Program-made: the position numbers and the translations under genes | Notes under the pieces: generated by a model | What the model saw: the letters and a program-made list of their open reading frames with translations, nothing else | What the model was told of the DNA's origin: nothing | The model's database searches: none | Part shown: positions 31,967-34,909 of the stretch, piece after piece | How the letters are laid out: each line of letters opens with the position of its first letter | How positions within the stretch are numbered: the first letter of the stretch is position 1 | Assembly: GCA_027858235.1 (NCBI GenBank) | Contig: JAQIDC010000027.1 | Location: forward strand, 1-34,909 | From: Patescibacteria group bacterium | Lineage (GTDB): Bacteria; Patescibacteriota; Patescibacteriia; Patescibacteriales; BM507 | Length of the DNA stretch: 34,909 nucleotides | Direction of reading: 5' to 3'

Positions 31967-32368
31967 CTACAAAAGTTCACTTAATTTAAAATTCACCAAA
32001 GTATCGTTTACAGCTTTTTGCAATCGAGATAATACTTTCACAGCTCCGCAAGCACCATTGACGTCACAATTAACTACACCCGTATCACTAACACAGCGGA
32101 AATATGAGATATCTCCCTCAAGTGTTTTCACAATATCGAGAATGCTAATTTCTTCTGGTTTTCTTGTTAAAGAATAACCGCCATTAGTTCCCCTTTCTGA
32201 TTTCACCAATCCAGCTTTTTTAAGCTTAGAAAATAGTCTTTCAAGATAACTGAGTGATATTTTCTCTTCATGAGCTATTTTTGCCAAAGACAAAGAACCC
32301 TCTTTGCTATTTTTAGCCAAATTTATCATGGCCCTAATTCCGTATGTAGATTTGGTTGAAAATTTCAT
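31967..32368 (-). CDS. Rrf2-family Fe-S-sensing regulator (IscR-like)
   Basis: 133 aa. Winged helix-turn-helix 'LSLAKIAHEEKISLSYLERLFSKLKKAGLV' region (26-55), wing 'SERGTNGGYSLTRKPEEISI', then three cysteines (92, 101, 107) in 'RCVSDTGVVNCDVNGACG', spaced for a 2Fe-2S cluster as in IscR. First gene of the isc operon, so it likely represses its own operon when the cluster is loaded. A palindrome overlaps the start site of its promoter. Confidence 0.94.
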   Translation of the reverse strand: MKFSTKSTYGIRAMINLAKNSKEGSLSLAKIAHEEKISLSYLERLFSKLKKAGLVKSERGTNGGYSLTRKPEEISILDIVKTLEGDISYFRCVSDTGVVNCDVNGACGAVKVLSRLQKAVNDTLVNFKLSELL

Positions 32369-32380
32369 TCTTTCTTAATT

Positions 32381-32397
32381 CCTACTAGCTAAGTAGG
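32381..32397 (-). promoter_or_regulatory. Probable Rrf2/IscR operator
   Basis: Minus strand CCTACTTAGCTAGTAGG: 6-base inverted arms around TAGCT, flanked by ATA and AAT. Spacing and ends recall IscR type-1 sites (ATAxxYGACT...AGTCRxxTAT). It begins about 8 bases after the -10, covering the start site. Confidence 0.65.
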
Positions 32398-32404
32398 TAT
32401 TAAC

Positions 32405-32432
32405 AAGATATCATATTTAACAATATTGTCAA
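32405..32432 (-). promoter_or_regulatory. Promoter of the isc operon
   Basis: Minus strand: TTGACA (32427-32432), 16 bases ending TGA, TATCTT (32405-32410). Confidence 0.8.
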
Positions 32433-32454
32433 ATTACTTTAAATACGCAATCTA

Positions 32455-32486
32455 TTGACACAAATCCCCTATTCCTGTAATATAAT
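32455..32486 (+). promoter_or_regulatory. Promoter of the secE operon
   Basis: TTGACA (32455-32460), then TAATAT at a 17-base spacing (32478-32483) overlapping TATAAT at 20 (32481-32486). It diverges from the isc promoter, about 23 bases apart. Confidence 0.78.
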
Positions 32487-32497
32487 AGTAGTTAAAT

Positions 32498-32524
32498 AAA
32501 CGTGCCCAAGTGGCCGTTTTTATT
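32498..32524 (+). promoter_or_regulatory. Terminator-like hairpin in the secE leader
   Basis: AAACG-T-GCC and GGCCGTTT pair over 8 base pairs with one bulged T, loop CAAGT, then TTTTTATTT. It starts within about 10 bases of the predicted start site, 20 bases before the secE ATG, so it could attenuate the operon. Confidence 0.6.
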
Positions 32525-32542
32525 TACTTAATTTTAAAATAT

Positions 32543-32728
32543 ATGATGAAACTAATAAACTACATCAAGGCCTCTATTCTAGAGATGAAAAAAGTTACTT
32601 GGCCTACAAAAAAAGAAACAGTTGACTATACCGTTCTGGTTATTGGTGTAAGTCTTGCAGTGGCCGCATTTTTGGGTGGTCTTGATTTTATATTCCAAAA
32701 AGGTTTAGAGACGTTTCTTCTAGGCTAA
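32543..32728 (+). CDS. secE: Preprotein translocase subunit SecE
   Basis: 61 aa, the single-helix bacterial form. 'ILEMKKVTWPTKKETVDYT' is the conserved amphipathic segment, followed by one membrane helix 'VLVIGVSLAVAAFLGGLDFIF'. It clamps SecY in the membrane. ATG at 32543 (or the next codon, also ATG); a longer reading upstream would include the leader hairpin and is rejected. First gene of secE-nusG-rplK-rplA. Confidence 0.95.
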   Translation: MMKLINYIKASILEMKKVTWPTKKETVDYTVLVIGVSLAVAAFLGGLDFIFQKGLETFLLG

Positions 32729-32755
32729 TTTCTTAAAGAAAATAAATATTTTAAT

Positions 32756-33301
32756 ATGGCAAAACAAACACTAAACCAGGGAAGAAGATGGTATGTTATT
32801 CATACTTACTCTGGATATGAAGAAAACGTTGCTCAGAATCTTAGACAAAGGATTGAGTCAATGGATATGGATGATAAGATTTTTAACATCTTAATTCCTA
32901 TTGAGAAAAAAATTAAAATCAAAAATGGTAAAAGAAAAGTAACTGAGGAAAAGATATTTCCAGGTTATATCATGGTAGAAATGGTTGTGAATGATGACTC
33001 TTGGTATGTTGTTCGAAACACTCCAAATGTAACTGGATTTATCGGAACAGGAACAGTCCCAACCCCAATATCTGAAAAAGAGGTTAAAGATTTGCAAAAG
33101 AGAATGGGTGTTGAAGAACCTAAATTCAAAATTGATATCACTGTAAATGCTCCTGTTACTATCATTGACGGACCTTTCAAAAATCTTGAAGGAAAAGTTG
33201 TTAACGTTGACGAAGCGAAAGGAAAAGTCAAGGTTTTGGTATCAATGTTTGGTCGTGAAACACCAGTAGAACTAGATTTTTTACAAATAAAGAAAATATA
33301 A
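32756..33301 (+). CDS. nusG: Transcription elongation/antitermination factor NusG
   Basis: 181 aa. N-terminal NGN domain ('WYVIHTYSGYEENVAQNL', 'EKIFPGYIMVEM', 'NTPNVTGFIG') binds RNA polymerase; C-terminal KOW domain 'VTIIDGPFKNLEGKVVNVD' (about 132-150) binds S10 or Rho. 27 bases after secE, the standard arrangement. Confidence 0.97.
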   Translation: MAKQTLNQGRRWYVIHTYSGYEENVAQNLRQRIESMDMDDKIFNILIPIEKKIKIKNGKRKVTEEKIFPGYIMVEMVVNDDSWYVVRNTPNVTGFIGTGTVPTPISEKEVKDLQKRMGVEEPKFKIDITVNAPVTIIDGPFKNLEGKVVNVDEAKGKVKVLVSMFGRETPVELDFLQIKKI

Positions 33302-33310
33302 AAATTAAAT

Positions 33311-33431
33311 AAAACCCTAAATCCTAATATCTAAATCCTAAACAAATCAAAAATTCAAAATAATAAAAAAGTTTTGAATTTAAAATATTATAAAATTGTT
33401 TAGAATTTAGAGCTTCTTATTTCGGATTTAT
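33311..33431. repeat. Repeat family H between nusG and rplK
   Basis: Left arm AAACCCTAAATCCTAATATC, TAAATCCTAAACAAAT; core AAATTCAAAAT and GTTTTGAATTT; right arm ATTGTTTAGAATTTAGAGC, TTATTTCGGATTT. It takes up the entire nusG-rplK gap except the last few bases before the rplK ATG. Confidence 0.85.
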
Positions 33432-33438
33432 TAAAGTT

Positions 33439-33861
33439 ATGGCTAAAGAATTATTAACAAAAATTAAATTACAAATAACAGGAGGACAAGCTAATCCAGC
33501 TCCTCCAGTCGGTCCTGCTCTAGGGCAACACGGACTAAATATCCAAGAATTCTGTACAAAGTTTAATGATGCAACTAGAGACAGAATGGGAGACGTTGTC
33601 CCAGTAGAAATCAGTGTTTATGCTGACAGATCATTTGACTTCACAATGAAGACATCTCCAGCAGCAGTTATGCTAAAAAAGATTGCTAGTCTAAAGAGTG
33701 GTTCTGGTAAACCAAATACAGAAAAAGTTGGCTCTATAACTACAGCTCAATTAAGAGAAGTGGCTGAAGCAAAGCTCCCAGACCTAAACACAAACGATGT
33801 AGACCAAGCAATGAAAATTATTGCCGGCTCAGCAAGACAAATGGGATTAGAAATAAAGTAA
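33439..33861 (+). CDS. rplK: 50S ribosomal protein L11
   Basis: 140 aa, standard length. N-terminal '[25 protein letters not shown]' region with the Pro-rich linker, '[15 protein letters not shown]', and C-terminal rRNA-binding domain ending '[13 protein letters not shown]'. Part of the GTPase-associated centre of the large subunit. Confidence 0.98.
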   Translation: MAKELLTKIKLQITGGQANPAPPVGPALGQHGLNIQEFCTKFNDATRDRMGDVVPVEISVYADRSFDFTMKTSPAAVMLKKIASLKSGSGKPNTEKVGSITTAQLREVAEAKLPDLNTNDVDQAMKIIAGSARQMGLEIK

Positions 33862-33888
33862 TAAGTAAATAATCAGTAATATACCCAA

Positions 33889-33936
33889 CCAGGTCGCTTT
33901 GCGGCTAGTCGGGTGACTCGCTCACCCGCGAGTCAA
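33889..33936 (+). repeat. G-related structured element between rplK and rplA
   Basis: Core TCGCTTTGCGGCTAGTCGGG matches the family G core (CCACTTTGTGGCTACGGG). Two 7-base stems compete: CGGGTGA (33910-33916) with TCACCCG (33922-33928), or GACTCGC (33915-33921) with GCGAGTC (33928-33934). Both cannot form at once. Confidence 0.75.
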
Positions 33937-33997
33937 AGTAATAATTATAAAATAATTGTGGGAGATATTAAAATATCGTAGTACCACGAAAAAAACT

Positions 33998-34648
33998 ATG
34001 GAATTAGATAAAATGAAATTGCACTCTATCGACGAGGCAGTAAAACTAACAAAGGAATTATCAAAAACTAAATTCGATTCATCTGTAGAAATGCACATCA
34101 GACTTGGAATTGACACTCGTAAGGGTGATCAACAAATCAGAGGAGCAGTCAGTCTTCCCCACGGAACAGGAAAAACAGTTAGAGTCGCTGCCTTTGTATC
34201 AGCTGAAAAAATTGATGCTTGCAGGAAAGCAGGTGCTGACTTAGTTGGAAACGAAGAATTAATCGACGAAATCAAAAGAACAGAAAAAACTGATTTTCAA
34301 GTTGCCGTAGCTGAACCTGCTATGATGAAAAATCTAGCTAAAATTGCTAAAATTCTTGGAACTAGAGGACTTATGCCTTCTCCAAAAAATGAAACAGTAA
34401 CTCTAACTCCTGAAAAAGCTGTTGAAGAACTGAAAAAAGGTAAAGTTTCTTATAAAAATGATGACACTGGAAACATTCATGTTTCAATCGGAAAAATTTC
34501 ATTTGACGATGCTAAGTTAATTGAGAACTTCAATACATTACTCGAAGCTATCAAAAAAGCAAAACCATCATCTTCAAAAGGAATCTATATCAAAAACGTT
34601 TCAATGAGCTCAACAATGGGCCCTGGAATCAAAGTTTCAATTGGATAA
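33998..34648 (+). CDS. rplA: 50S ribosomal protein L1
   Basis: 216 aa from the ATG at 33998; a TTG at 33956 would add 14 residues of no L1 character. 'SVEMHIRLGIDTRKGDQQIRG', split as 'EMHIRLGIDTRKGDQ' and 'IRGAVSLPHGTGKTVRVA', 'LGTRGLMPSPK' and 'KGIYIKNVSMSSTMGPG' are diagnostic. The N-terminus is about 15 residues shorter than in E. coli. L1 is absent from some CPR groups, so its presence narrows the lineage. Confidence 0.96.
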   Translation: MELDKMKLHSIDEAVKLTKELSKTKFDSSVEMHIRLGIDTRKGDQQIRGAVSLPHGTGKTVRVAAFVSAEKIDACRKAGADLVGNEELIDEIKRTEKTDFQVAVAEPAMMKNLAKIAKILGTRGLMPSPKNETVTLTPEKAVEELKKGKVSYKNDDTGNIHVSIGKISFDDAKLIENFNTLLEAIKKAKPSSSKGIYIKNVSMSSTMGPGIKVSIG

Positions 34649-34664
34649 TACTACTTTAAATAGA

Positions 34665-34694
34665 AAAAAACCGGCTCAACAGAGTCGGTTTTTT
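34665..34694 (+). terminator. Terminator of the secE-rplA operon
   Basis: Arms 34665-34677 and 34682-34694 (AAAAAACCGGCTC / GAGTCGGTTTTTT, one G-T pair), loop AACA. No rplJ-rplL follows. Confidence 0.9.
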
Positions 34695-34752
34695 GATACA
34701 ATATTTATGCACCTTATTTTAATATAGCACATTTTTAACTTTTTGTCAATGG

Positions 34753-34781
34753 TTGTCTAATCCCCTCTCTACTGTTAAAAT
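34753..34781 (+). promoter_or_regulatory. Promoter of the deaminase gene
   Basis: TTGTCT (34753-34758), 17 bases ending TGT, TAAAAT (34776-34781), extended -10. Leader of about 25 bases. Confidence 0.65.
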
Positions 34782-34811
34782 ATATCTAGTATTAAAACTT
34801 AAATTCACTAT

Positions 34812-34909
34812 ATGAGCGAAATTAAAAGCTATAAAATAAAAAGACTTACTTGGGATGAGACTTTTATGAATCTTGCTATTATTACCTCAAAAAGGACTGC
34901 CTGCAAGTT
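34812..34909 (+). CDS. Probable dCMP/cytidine deaminase family protein, partial (N-terminus only)
   Basis: 32 codons from the ATG at 34812 to the window edge: 'RLTWDETFMNLAIITSKRTACK'. The W-x-E-x-F-M-x-x-A-x10-C pattern is the start of ComEB-type dCMP deaminases, where the Cys opens the zinc-site region. These convert dCMP to dUMP for thymidylate supply. The catalytic HxE and PCxxC lie beyond the window, so the call is provisional. Confidence 0.7.
   Translation, partial: MSEIKSYKIKRLTWDETFMNLAIITSKRTACK

Noticed and set aside
33956-33997. TTG start for rplA
   Set aside because: The extra 14 residues have no similarity to L1 N-termini, and the ATG at 33998 gives a reasonable start.
34649-34811. 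rplJ/rplL continuing the ribosomal operon
   Set aside because: A clear terminator and a new promoter lie here, and the next gene is a deaminase.

Overview
The window is AT-rich, gene-dense bacterial DNA using the standard code. The gene content suggests a candidate-phyla-radiation (Patescibacteria, Parcubacteria-like) genome. Pointers are a DUF4012 protein, a beta-propeller lipoprotein with the VEGVDESDIVKTDG signature, a secreted protein with an 'SAPSVGPPGGNIDPPINTG' N-terminus, a thrombospondin-type-3/L,D-transpeptidase protein, type IV pilin parts, and many short structured repeats. This placement is inference from family content; no rRNA or tRNA gene is present to test it.

Layout. 1-3824 (minus): lower-glycolysis operon pgk - pseudopilin - eno - gpmI (gpmI runs off the left edge). 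3905-8550 (minus): an envelope operon with the beta-propeller lipoprotein, two unknown membrane proteins and an HtrA/PDZ protein whose catalytic residues look lost. 8859-10680 (minus): pilT, a 109-aa unknown and dtd. 10809-12174 (minus): a stand-alone 98-aa gene, then a two-gene unit ending in a SipW-type signal peptidase. 12213-12845: an IS200/IS605-type element. 12910-14817 (minus): a large secreted protein. 14818-15342: repeats, including an exact 27-unit heptanucleotide array. 15337-25170: surface-glycan genes (VanZ-QueH fusion, WecA/MraY-like transferase, DUF4012 protein, GT4 and GT39-like transferases), two strand-switched small genes with strong Shine-Dalgarno sites, and a decayed GIY-YIG nuclease boxed in by repeats. 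25302-27305 (plus): another GT-C-like membrane protein. 27306-27964: a dense repeat field. 28040-28850 (minus): a pilin plus an unknown 144-aa protein. 29014-32368 (minus): Fe-S assembly operon rrf2/iscR-like - ykuD-TSP3 - iscU - nfu - iscS. 32543-34648 (plus): secE - nusG - rplK - rplA. 34812-end: start of a dCMP deaminase.

Themes. (1) At least seven families of structured repeats occupy nearly all intergenic space. Some lie inside operons between core genes, and two copies are read in frame inside membrane-protein genes. (2) Ten candidate promoters carry an extended -10 (TGN before the hexamer), and two or three genes look leaderless. (3) Five small genes (111, 144, 98, 83 and 154 aa) have clear Shine-Dalgarno sites. 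The 98-, 83- and 154-aa genes also each have their own promoter and terminator, and I recognise none of those three. (4) Surface functions (pilins, PilT, signal peptidase, lipoprotein, glycan enzymes, L,D-transpeptidase) dominate, and two of them sit inside housekeeping operons.
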